The translations under genes were made by a program, and so were the position numbers. Below are positions 1-5,607 of a stretch of 5,743 bases of DNA, piece by piece (the first letter of the stretch is position 1; the number at the start of each line of letters is the position of its first letter). The notes beneath the pieces were generated by a model, which had not been told where the DNA came from, did not search any database, and saw only the letters and a list, made by a program, of their open reading frames with translations. Source of the stretch: Nitrospirota bacterium (GTDB taxonomy: Bacteria; Nitrospirota; Nitrospiria; Nitrospirales; Nitrospiraceae); NCBI GenBank assembly GCA_020028195.1, contig JAHWYE010000121.1:1-5743 (forward strand), in the 5' to 3' direction.

Positions 1-234
1 CAGCGGAAAGGGGTAGTCACGCGGGACGAGGAAGAGGGTTGGTATGCTGAGGAGGCAGGACTCATTGACGCCTTGCTCGGTAGAGATCGGACAGCATTCA
101 CACATCCCTCTTTGCTTCAGCGCTATAAAATTGGCCTACAGGACGGGCAGGCGGTTCTGCGCTTCCAGCGCAACAATCAGGATGCTGTGAAATCTGAAAT
201 CATGGAGGGGCTCGAGCAAGTCGCTTCCAGGTAA
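1..234 (+). CDS. C-terminal part of an unrecognised protein (5' truncated by the window)
   Basis: Frame 1 is open from the first base to a TAA at 232-234, giving 77 residues that begin QRKGVVTRDEEEGW and end with GLEQVASR. The stretch is soluble and highly charged, with no membrane segment and no motif that I recognise. Third codon positions favour G or C as in the neighbouring genes, which supports real coding. The start lies outside the window, so length and domain content cannot be judged. It is on the same strand as the following genes but separated from the PilZ gene by 156 nt, so co-transcription is uncertain. Function unknown. Confidence 0.6.
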   Translation, partial: QRKGVVTRDEEEGWYAEEAGLIDALLGRDRTAFTHPSLLQRYKIGLQDGQAVLRFQRNNQDAVKSEIMEGLEQVASR

Positions 235-360
235 CAGGCCGACTCGGCAGCGGTCCGGTGAGCCCCTCCGCCAACTCTCCTTGTAAGGATGCATGACGAA
301 CGTGCCATGTCGTGACGGCCTTTCGGTCGGGGAATTCATGCTCGCTCCACAATCACCTCA

Positions 361-370
361 ATCATATGAT
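361..370 (+). promoter_or_regulatory. Possible -10 region within a 10-bp palindrome upstream of the PilZ gene
   Basis: ATCATATGAT at 361-370 is a perfect palindrome and contains TATGAT (365-370), five of six matches to a sigma-70 -10 hexamer, 20 nt before the PilZ start codon. No good -35 hexamer is present at the right distance (tcgctc with 17-bp spacing), so this is a weak candidate. The palindrome could instead be a protein-binding site. The rest of the 235-390 spacer holds only a small 5-bp stem with a TTTC loop around 317-330 that lacks a following T-run. Confidence 0.22.
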
Positions 371-390
371 CTGCGGGAACGCACTGTCGT

Positions 391-810
391 ATGAAACTAA
401 TCGAGCCTGCAGCCGCAGAACGTCGGCGGAGCCAACGGATTCCGTTGGCAGTTCCACTATTCGCCAGGAGCCTGGATCCCCTTGCTACGTTCTATGGGCG
501 TGTACATACCCTCCAGGTGAGTAGCCACGGCTGCGTGCTCCATGCTCCCCGACCCCTCAAGCGCGGCACCGAGTTGCGCCTTGACGTCCTTTCCAGCAAC
601 CGCACGACCACCGCGCGTGTTATCCACTCAGACCCGACTGGAACGCACCTTAAGACATGGACTGTCGCGCTGGAACTCGACAAGCCAGCAAACTTCTGGG
701 GGGTTCAGTCACCGCCGTCAAACTGGCTCGAGATTTCGGAACAGTCGTGGAGCAGGGAGAGCCCGAGTTCCGGTTCCGTTAGAGGCACCGATAGAGAGAA
801 CCAGCAGTGA
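391..810 (+). CDS. PilZ-domain protein, possible cyclic-di-GMP effector
   Basis: This 139-residue cytosolic protein looks like a single PilZ domain with a short polar tail. The N-terminus carries the arginine-rich c-di-GMP-binding motif RRRSQR (R12 and R16 form RxxxR), followed by the alternating hydrophobic beta strands typical of PilZ (residues 17-105). The second motif, normally [D/N]xSxxG, reads QVSSHG (42-47): serine and glycine are kept but the acidic/amide residue is glutamine. Binding of c-di-GMP is therefore plausible but not assured. The tail after about residue 105 is rich in Ser, Arg and Glu and looks disordered. The ATG at 391 sits just before the RxxxR motif, as expected for this family, but has only a weak ribosome binding site. 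It precedes the stressosome operon by 337 nt and is probably a separate transcription unit. Confidence 0.75.
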   Translation: MKLIEPAAAERRRSQRIPLAVPLFARSLDPLATFYGRVHTLQVSSHGCVLHAPRPLKRGTELRLDVLSSNRTTTARVIHSDPTGTHLKTWTVALELDKPANFWGVQSPPSNWLEISEQSWSRESPSSGSVRGTDRENQQ

Positions 811-821
811 CTTGCTGGTTC
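798..821 (+). repeat. Perfect 9-bp inverted repeat over the PilZ stop codon
   Basis: GAACCAGCA (798-806) pairs perfectly with TGCTGGTTC (813-821), leaving a 6-nt loop GTGACT that contains the TGA stop codon (808-810). No T-run follows, so it is not a standard intrinsic terminator. It may be a transcript-end stabiliser, a weak terminator or a protein-binding site. Confidence 0.5.
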
Positions 822-850
822 AGGCAATAAGTCTGACCTCTCTCCCTATT

Positions 851-886
851 CAGGTGTTTACCCTGCCTGTACCCAGGTGTTTACCC
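851..886 (+). repeat. Exact 13-bp direct repeat CAGGTGTTTACCC, two copies 23 bp apart
   Basis: CAGGTGTTTACCC occurs at 851-863 and again at 874-886, separated by 10 nt (TGCCTGTACC) that itself partly resembles the repeat. The pair lies about 65 bp upstream of the predicted -10 element, a position suited to an activator site. It could also be the remnant of an insertion-sequence end, since some transposons carry repeated terminal motifs. No transposase gene is present. Confidence 0.6.
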
Positions 887-927
887 GATTGTCCCCCTCA
901 GGCCTATCCCCTAGCTTGGCTTCCGAC

Positions 928-956
928 TGATCAGAAGCAATTGCTCCTGCTACAAT
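928..956 (+). promoter_or_regulatory. Extended -10 promoter candidate for the rsbR operon
   Basis: TACAAT at 951-956 matches five of six bases of the sigma-70 -10 hexamer and is preceded by TGC (948-950), the TGn extended -10 motif. The -35 position at 17-bp spacing is TGATCA (928-933), only three of six matches, and lies inside the palindrome CTGATCAG (927-934), which could be an operator. Transcription would start around 961-964, leaving a leader of about 185 nt before rsbR. Confidence 0.4.
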
Positions 957-960
957 AATT

Positions 961-1020
961 AGGGTTGCGATCTCGCTGTCGCCCGCATACACTACCTTTG
1001 CCAGAAAGGACAGTAACCCT
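961..1020 (+). other. Nested inverted repeats, possible structured 5' leader
   Basis: Three complementary pairs nest inside one another: AGGGTT (961-966) with AACCCT (1015-1020), CTGTC (976-980) with GACAG (1009-1013), and CCTTT (995-999) with AAAGG (1005-1009). The last two share G1009, so they compete at one base. The outer pair begins at the predicted transcript start. Each arm is short and long internal loops separate them, so chance is a real possibility. I do not recognise a known riboswitch. Confidence 0.25.
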
Positions 1021-1128
1021 GCCGAAATGGCGGCCCGCTCGGGAAGATGTGGGTTCTCTTCAACGTTCGATCGAAAATGGGTGCGCTGATCAACGTAACC
1101 ACGCGTATGTATAGGAGGGACAGCCTTT

Positions 1129-1155
1129 ATGGACGCAGGAGGCTCATATGGGTGA
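1129..1155 (+). CDS. Possible 8-codon leader ORF overlapping the rsbR start
   Basis: ATG at 1129 is preceded by AGGAGG (1113-1118) with a 10-nt spacer, and the frame reads MDAGGSYG before a TGA at 1153-1155. The micro-ORF contains the rsbR ribosome binding site (AGGAGG, 1137-1142) and its stop lies just past the rsbR ATG (1148), so the two are arranged for translational coupling. It may never be translated. The strong ribosome binding site at the right distance is the only evidence for it. Confidence 0.3.
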   Translation: MDAGGSYG

Positions 1156-2089
1156 CCAGAAATCAAAGAGAGAAGAAAGGATCGGAAGTACATCTCCTTC
1201 CAGAGTAGTGCCTTCTTCCAGTGAAGAGTCCGCCGTTCCATTGCTGCGCGAGCTCGTCGCCCACCTGCGGAAAAACCGCACTCAACTCCGTGAGGAGTGG
1301 GCGCGTCGCATCACGGAGGCCAAGTTGCTCACGGCAATGACCAGGGAGGAAATCTTCGCCGAAGCCACATCGGTCTATGACAACTACGTGGAGGTGCTGG
1401 AAACCGGCGCCGTCGAGGCCTTGCAAGCCTACGCCCGCGACCTCTCCGAACGCATCATTCCGAGGGGAGTGGAAACAGACGAGGTCGTGGGGATCGTACT
1501 GCTCCTGCGCGATGTGCTCGCGCGCTCCCTCTTCGCGAAATACCAAGCAGACTTCCAGCTGCTCAACCGCATCCTCGACGCCTATGAACCTGCGGCCAAC
1601 CGTATCGCCAACACGGTGGCGGTAGGGTTCGTTCAGGAGCGCGAGCGCATTATTCGCCAGCAGCAAGAAGCCATCCGGGAACTTTCCACGCCCGTCCTCC
1701 AGGTCCGCGAGCGCCTGCTCATCCTCCCGATTATCGGTGTGATCGATCCACAGCGCGCCCGTCAGTTGACCGAACAACTGCTGCGGGGCATTCGGACCAA
1801 CCGCGCCAGGGTCGTCGTGATTGACATCACCGGTGTGGCGGCCATGGACGTCACCGTAGCGAACCACCTTGTACAAACCGTGGAGGCGTCGCGACTGTTG
1901 GGTGCAACAGTCATCGTCACCGGCCTGTCGCCCGAAATCGCTCAGACACTGGTCACGATCGGCGTAGACTTGGGCAAGATGAATACTGTCGGAGACCTCC
2001 AGGGGGGCATCGAGGAAGCCGAACGGCTGTTAGGCTACAAGGTGACCCCTTTCGCAACCCCATTCAGCGAGACCTCTCAAGAAACCTAA
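1148..2089 (+). CDS. rsbR: RsbR-type stressosome scaffold and sensor protein
   Basis: RsbR proteins form, with RsbS, the large cytosolic stressosome that sequesters the kinase RsbT and are thought to receive signals through their N-termini. This 313-residue protein has a polar tail (1-28), an all-helical N-terminal domain of the RsbRD_N type (about 30-155), a linker helix leading into the ELSTPV motif (178-183), and a C-terminal STAS domain (about 180-295). STAS hallmarks include VVVIDITGV (222-230), MDVTVANHL (233-241) and the helix motif SPEIAQTLV (261-269). The usual phospho-threonine after the Asp of the DT motif (T171 in Bacillus RsbRA) is V235 here, with T236 next to it. T267 in the IAQT motif is a candidate second site. 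The N-domain shows no PAS, heme or other obvious cofactor signature, so the signal is unknown. The ATG at 1148 has AGGAGG with a 5-nt spacer. It is the first gene of the six-gene operon. Confidence 0.92.
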   Translation: MGDQKSKREERIGSTSPSRVVPSSSEESAVPLLRELVAHLRKNRTQLREEWARRITEAKLLTAMTREEIFAEATSVYDNYVEVLETGAVEALQAYARDLSERIIPRGVETDEVVGIVLLLRDVLARSLFAKYQADFQLLNRILDAYEPAANRIANTVAVGFVQERERIIRQQQEAIRELSTPVLQVRERLLILPIIGVIDPQRARQLTEQLLRGIRTNRARVVVIDITGVAAMDVTVANHLVQTVEASRLLGATVIVTGLSPEIAQTLVTIGVDLGKMNTVGDLQGGIEEAERLLGYKVTPFATPFSETSQET

Positions 2090-2102
2090 GGAGTGTGCGA
2101 TC

Positions 2103-2474
2103 GTGCAAGTTCCCATTCTCAAGCAAGGGCAATACCTGATCGCCTCCATCCAAGGCGCCCTCGGCGACCAAGACCTGGTGCAACTGCGAGACGCTTTGGC
2201 TGAGAAGGTCGGCAGGCTCCGCGCCCGGGGGGTCATCGTGGATGTCACGGTTCTAGACGTGATGGACTCGTTTGCCTCGCGCACCCTACGCGACCTGGCA
2301 CATATGACCAGGTTACGTGGAGCGGAAACCGTGATCGTAGGGATCCAGCCTGAAGTCGCATTTGCGATGGTTCAGCTCGGGTTGACGCTGGAGGGGGTGG
2401 ACACTGCCCTGGATTTGGAAGAAGGGCTCGCGTTCTTGGACAAGAAAATGAAGAGAAGCAGGTCCCGTGGCTAG
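2103..2474 (+). CDS. rsbS: RsbS stressosome core STAS protein (RsbT antagonist)
   Basis: RsbS is the minimal STAS protein of the stressosome core and holds RsbT inactive until phosphorylated by it. The 123 residues are a single STAS domain, close to the 121 of Bacillus RsbS. The phosphorylation motif is intact: MDSFAS has S56 in the place of the Bacillus S59, preceded by D55. The motifs VPILKQGQYLIASIQG (3-18) and GIQPEVAFAMVQLGL also match RsbS closely, as does TALDLEEGL near the end. The start is GTG at 2103, with AAGGAG (2088-2093) overlapping the rsbR stop codon, a 13-nt gap between genes. The last eight bases overlap rsbT, suggesting translational coupling and matched production of the two partners. 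Confidence 0.95.
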   Translation: MQVPILKQGQYLIASIQGALGDQDLVQLRDALAEKVGRLRARGVIVDVTVLDVMDSFASRTLRDLAHMTRLRGAETVIVGIQPEVAFAMVQLGLTLEGVDTALDLEEGLAFLDKKMKRSRSRG

Positions 2475-2868
2475 TGAAACGGTCGTCCCCATCAATGCGG
2501 ATGTTGACGTCGTGGTCGCACGACAGAGGGGACGTGAGTTAGCCAGCGAGCTAGGCTTTGTGCCGACTGATTCGACCCTCATTGCCACCGCCATCTCGGA
2601 GCTCGCACGGAACATCGTCTGCTATGCGAAGCACGGTGAAATCCTCATTAAACCTGTGCAATCTGGGGACAGGGTGGGCATTGCTGTAGTGGCTCGAGAC
2701 AAGGGACCGGGCATTGCCAACATTTCGCTGGCCATGCAGGATGGCTTCACCACGTCTGGTGGTTTGGGCCTAGGCTTGCCTGGGGTGAAACGCCTTGTGG
2801 ATGAGTTTCACCTCGTCTCAAATGCGAACTCTGGAACGACCGTCACAATCAAGAAGTGGAAGCGATGA
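2467..2868 (+). CDS. rsbT: RsbT switch kinase (serine/threonine kinase of the GHKL fold)
   Basis: RsbT phosphorylates RsbS and RsbR, leaves the stressosome and activates a downstream partner by binding it. The 133-residue length equals that of Bacillus RsbT. The GHKL ATPase motifs are all present: the N-box ISELARNI with E45 and N49, the G1 box DKGPG (78-82), and the G2 box GGLGLG (98-103), followed by PGVKRLVDEF, which is characteristic of RsbT. No deletion or substitution of a key residue is seen, so the enzyme should be active. The GTG start at 2467 lies inside the end of rsbS (8-nt overlap), with only a weak ribosome binding site, so translation probably depends on that of rsbS. In Bacillus the partner is RsbU. 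Here the closest candidate is the histidine kinase two genes downstream. Confidence 0.96.
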   Translation: MASETVVPINADVDVVVARQRGRELASELGFVPTDSTLIATAISELARNIVCYAKHGEILIKPVQSGDRVGIAVVARDKGPGIANISLAMQDGFTTSGGLGLGLPGVKRLVDEFHLVSNANSGTTVTIKKWKR

Positions 2869-3464
2869 ATGCCCAGTTAATCGAATGGGGAGTTGCCAGC
2901 GTGACGATGCCGGGGCAATCTCAATCGGGCGACCGGCATGTGGTGCATCCCTGTCCGAACGGGGTGATGTTAGCAGCGATCGACGGGATAGGGCATGGCC
3001 AGGAGGCAGCCACGGCTGCCGACCTCGCGGCGACCATACTGACCAAACATGCCCAGGAATCCATGATCGCGATCATCAAACACTGTCACGCCCAGCTACG
3101 TGAGACCCGTGGCGTCGTCATGAGCCTGGCGGTGATCAACGCGGTGGAAGGAGACTTGACGTGGATGGGTGTTGGAAACGTCGGAGGCATGGTCATACGT
3201 GCGGCAGCGTCCTCAAGCCCACGGCACGAGTCTCTGCTGCTCCGCGGCGGCGTGGTCGGTAACCAACTCCCGTCGCTGTATGCATCCATTATTCCCATTA
3301 TGCGGGGAGATACGTTGATTCTCGTGACGGACGGCGTCCGCAGCGGCTTTGCCGATGTGGTGAACGTGAGCGATCCACCGCAGCGGATCGCCAACCACAT
3401 CCTTGCCAAGTACAACATCGGCTCGGACGACGCTCTCGTGCTCGTTGCACGCTATCTGAAATAA
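2865..3464 (+). CDS. rsbX: RsbX-like PP2C-family phosphatase (stressosome reset)
   Basis: RsbX-type phosphatases remove phosphate from RsbS and RsbR and return the stressosome to its resting state. The 199-residue protein is a minimal SpoIIE/PP2C catalytic domain, the same length as Bacillus RsbX. Metal-binding aspartates are visible: SGDR (D23), DGIGHG (D40), TDGV (D156) and GSDD (D188/D189). There is no N-terminal regulatory domain, which separates it from RsbU and RsbP. I chose the ATG at 2865, which overlaps the rsbT stop as ATGA. A GTG nine bases upstream is in frame but would push the overlap to 13 nt. Its place directly behind rsbT supports RsbX over a general SpoIIE phosphatase. Confidence 0.9.
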   Translation: MNAQLIEWGVASVTMPGQSQSGDRHVVHPCPNGVMLAAIDGIGHGQEAATAADLAATILTKHAQESMIAIIKHCHAQLRETRGVVMSLAVINAVEGDLTWMGVGNVGGMVIRAAASSSPRHESLLLRGGVVGNQLPSLYASIIPIMRGDTLILVTDGVRSGFADVVNVSDPPQRIANHILAKYNIGSDDALVLVARYLK

Positions 3465-3471
3465 GTGCGCT

Positions 3472-4410
3472 ATGCCGGAGACCATGAATAAGTTGGAGGA
3501 CCAATATGCGGCCGCACTGCTGGACTCTATCCGGGGGATAGGAGAATCCGCCTTGCAACAGGCTTATGAGCTGGGGCGAAGAGCGCTGACCGAAGGGCTG
3601 GGTGTGCTGGACATGGCAGCCATGTATCACAAGGCCCTGGCAGCAGTTTTGTCTCTGGCCTCGACGCAGGAAGAGAGAACGCTGATGCTCCGGGCGGCGG
3701 TGAGTTTCTTCGTGGAGAGCCTGTCGCCGTTTGAAATGACCCACCGTGGGTTCCGAGAAACCAACACTGCGCTCCGTCGCCTGAATCAGACGCTGGAGGA
3801 AGAATCCAAACGAATCGCCCATGCGCTTCATGATGAAGCGGGGCAGCTCCTCGCCTCGGTCCATCTCGCCTTGGAAGAGGTGGCCGGGAAGCTGCCGCCC
3901 GCTAGAGAGCACCTTGAAAAAGTAAAAGGGTTGCTCGACCAAATCGAGGGGCAGTTGAGGCGACTTTCCCATGAGCTCCGCCCCACGATCCTTGACGATT
4001 TGGGACTGCTCCCTGCCCTTAAATTCCTGGCCGAGGGCGTAGCCGCCCGGACCGGACTCCTCATCACCGTGGAAGGCGAGCCCGAACCATCACTCTCCCC
4101 TCTGCTGGAGACCACTCTGTACCGGATCGTGCAGGAAGCGTTCACAAACGTGACGAGACACGCTAAAGCGTCTCAGGTGAGTATTACCATTCATCGAAAC
4201 CCTCAGAGCGTCCGATGCTCGGTCCGAGACAATGGGGTCGGTTTTGACGTATCGACCGTCTTGGCCAGAACCGGCGGACGAGGTCTCGGCTTGATCGGCA
4301 TTCGGGAACGTCTGAACAGCTTAGGCGGTTCGTTTTCGATCCTGTCGAACCTTGGCCAAGGGACCGAACTGGTGATCACGATTCCTCACATGAACCCACC
4401 GGAGGCGTAA
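3472..4410 (+). CDS. Cytosolic histidine kinase with RsbU-like N-terminal domain
   Basis: This 312-residue protein has no membrane segment. Residues ~10-95 are helical and resemble the N-terminal, RsbT-binding domain of Bacillus RsbU, best seen in the stretch ALQQAYELGRRALTEG followed by MAAMYHKAL (residues 27-56). A HisKA_3 dimerisation domain follows, with phosphoacceptor H120 in RIAHALHDEAGQLL and the second-helix motif HELRPTILDDLGL (167-179). The HATPase domain has the N-box QEAFTN (N226), the G1 box DNGVG (253-257) and a GRGLGLIGIRER G2 region (269-280). It should autophosphorylate and pass phosphate to the regulator encoded 5 nt downstream. Start: ATG 3472, 7 nt after rsbX, lacks a clear ribosome binding site; ATG 3484 is an alternative, with GGAG very close before it. 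I infer that RsbT binds the N-domain to control kinase activity. A direct sensor role is the main alternative. Confidence 0.88.
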   Translation: MPETMNKLEDQYAAALLDSIRGIGESALQQAYELGRRALTEGLGVLDMAAMYHKALAAVLSLASTQEERTLMLRAAVSFFVESLSPFEMTHRGFRETNTALRRLNQTLEEESKRIAHALHDEAGQLLASVHLALEEVAGKLPPAREHLEKVKGLLDQIEGQLRRLSHELRPTILDDLGLLPALKFLAEGVAARTGLLITVEGEPEPSLSPLLETTLYRIVQEAFTNVTRHAKASQVSITIHRNPQSVRCSVRDNGVGFDVSTVLARTGGRGLGLIGIRERLNSLGGSFSILSNLGQGTELVITIPHMNPPEA

Positions 4411-4415
4411 GTAAG

Positions 4416-5048
4416 ATGTCGTTGCACATTCTGCTGGCCGACGATCATCTCATCGTCCGCCAAGGCCTGAAGGTCCTGTTAGAGCGGGAAGGCTTTAACG
4501 TGGTTGGAGAAGCTTCCGATGGTCGTGAGGCGGTCCGGTTGGCCCAGGAGCTCAGCCCCGACATCGCCCTGCTCGATCTCACCATGCCGCTCCTGAATGG
4601 CATTGATGCGGGGCGAGCCATGATACAGGCCTCTCCCAAAACGAAAATCGTTCTCCTGACCATGCACACCGAAGACCATTACGTGTTAGAAGCTCTGCGC
4701 GCCGGAATTAAGGGGTACATCTTAAAGACCAAGGCAGCGGAGGAGCTCGTCGAAGCGATCCAGGAGGTCTCGCGAGGGAAACTTTATTTGACTCCTGGAG
4801 TCTCTGAGGCGGTCGTTCAGGCGTATTTGGCCAAAACTGAGCTGCCACCAGAGCCACTCAGCCCGAGAGAGCGGGAAGTTCTCCAACTCGTTGCCGAGGG
4901 CAAGACCACCAAGGAGGTAGCCGTCGTCCTGGGGATCAGTGTGAAGACCGCGGAGTCCCACAGAACCAGAATCATGGAGAAACTGGACATCCATGAGACA
5001 GCTAGCCTGGTCCGCTATGCCATCCGTCGGGGCCTAGTCCAACCTTAG
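4416..5048 (+). CDS. NarL/FixJ-family response regulator
   Basis: The 210-residue protein has a receiver domain (1-120) and a LuxR-type DNA-binding domain (about 145-205). Receiver residues are complete: acidic D9 and D10, phosphoacceptor D54 in LLDLTMP, T82 and K104. The HTH region reads LSPREREVLQLVAEGKTTKEVA with the recognition-helix segment SVKTAESHRTRIMEKL, typical of the NarL group. It should bind DNA as a dimer when phosphorylated by the HisKA_3 kinase just upstream, the normal pairing for these families. The ATG at 4416 is preceded by GGAGG (4401-4405), which lies in the last codons of the kinase gene, with a 10-nt spacer. Its target promoters are unknown. As the last operon gene, it is the probable transcriptional output of the stressosome here. 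Confidence 0.95.
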   Translation: MSLHILLADDHLIVRQGLKVLLEREGFNVVGEASDGREAVRLAQELSPDIALLDLTMPLLNGIDAGRAMIQASPKTKIVLLTMHTEDHYVLEALRAGIKGYILKTKAAEELVEAIQEVSRGKLYLTPGVSEAVVQAYLAKTELPPEPLSPREREVLQLVAEGKTTKEVAVVLGISVKTAESHRTRIMEKLDIHETASLVRYAIRRGLVQP

Positions 5049-5178
5049 AATCCGATCCAGAACTCCTCCTAGTCTCAGGGATTTTCTCCCCTTCAATTGT
5101 GGGTTTTACCTGATAGCGCCTTCCCTCCCGCTAGTTTATTAACTCACCATCGCAGCCGTACTCCTGTGCGGCACGGCC

Positions 5179-5466
5179 TTGATTGACCCGAGCAACTGGG
5201 AAAAACGAATCCTCATCGTGATGAGCGAGATCGGGGTTGGCGCGTGGAAGGACAATGTCATCGGCAAGGCGAAGGAGAAGTTTAACCTGACGGCTCACGA
5301 AACAACCGTCGTCCGACACCTCTTGAAGGGCTGGACCAACAAGGAAATCGCCAACGAAATGAGAGTGGCAGAACAGACGGTGAAGGAGTATTTCAAGCGC
5401 ATTTTGGCAAAAACCCGCAGCACCACGCGCACAGGGATCATCATGCGGGTGGTCCACTGTCGATGA
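5179..5466 (+). CDS. Small LuxR-type HTH protein without receiver domain
   Basis: The protein (95 residues from the TTG start) carries a LuxR/GerE-type HTH near its end: LTAHETTVVRHLLKGWTNKE (residues 37-56), then IANEMRVAEQTVKEYFKRI. It presumably binds DNA, and no receiver or ligand domain precedes it. The start is uncertain. The frame is open from 5143 after a TAA at 5140. Candidates are TTG 5179, GTG 5218 and ATG 5221 (81 residues), and none has a good ribosome binding site. Codons from 5143 onwards already show the high G/C third positions of a coding region, so the beginning may be lost or use a rare start. The segment KRILIV resembles the first strand of a receiver, hinting at descent from a full response regulator. 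It follows the operon by 130 nt. Confidence 0.7.
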   Translation: MIDPSNWEKRILIVMSEIGVGAWKDNVIGKAKEKFNLTAHETTVVRHLLKGWTNKEIANEMRVAEQTVKEYFKRILAKTRSTTRTGIIMRVVHCR

Positions 5467-5607
5467 CGGCAAGAGCCAGCGACGTTCTCAGAAAATTTGG
5501 TTGTGCCTGCCATGACCAGGAAGCCCATCGAGCTGCTGGCATCGGCGTAATGGCTCTTGGTGCTTGGTGCAGGGCAACACCTGAGCGAAGTTACGAAGGA
5601 GGTCGTG

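Larger units (their letters stand above)
811..1147. other. Intergenic regulatory region before the stressosome operon
   Basis: This 337-nt stretch has no convincing gene. An antiparallel open frame across 858-1241 has no recognisable domain and overlaps the start of rsbR, so it was discounted. What the region does hold, in order: the downstream arm of the hairpin over the PilZ stop, two exact copies of a 13-bp repeat, an extended -10 promoter candidate, nested inverted repeats beginning at the predicted transcript start, the palindrome TTCGATCGAA (1066-1075), and a micro-ORF with its own ribosome binding site. The density of elements suggests that operon expression is controlled here. Confidence 0.5.

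Noticed and set aside
312..524. 70-residue frame overlapping the start of the PilZ gene
   Set aside because: It is a different frame of the PilZ gene, with no domain and Cys/Ser-rich low-information content.
1066..1075. Palindrome TTCGATCGAA in the leader region as an operator
   Set aside because: A lone 10-bp palindrome without a second copy or known regulator is expected often by chance.
858..1241. 127-residue open frame on the minus strand across the regulatory region and rsbR start
   Set aside because: No recognisable domain, no ribosome binding site judged convincing, and it overlaps the well-supported beginning of rsbR and its ribosome binding sites.
1163..1876. 237-residue open frame on the minus strand inside rsbR
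   Set aside because: It lies entirely opposite a confident rsbR coding sequence with STAS motifs. Long antisense frames are common in GC-rich genes.
3298..3972. 224-residue open frame on the minus strand across rsbX and the histidine kinase
   Set aside because: It is opposite two confidently identified genes and shows no domain of its own.
5078..5090. GGGA-TTTTC-TCCC as an intrinsic terminator after the response regulator
   Set aside because: The stem is only 4 bp and is followed by CTTC and not a T-run, so it is too weak to call.
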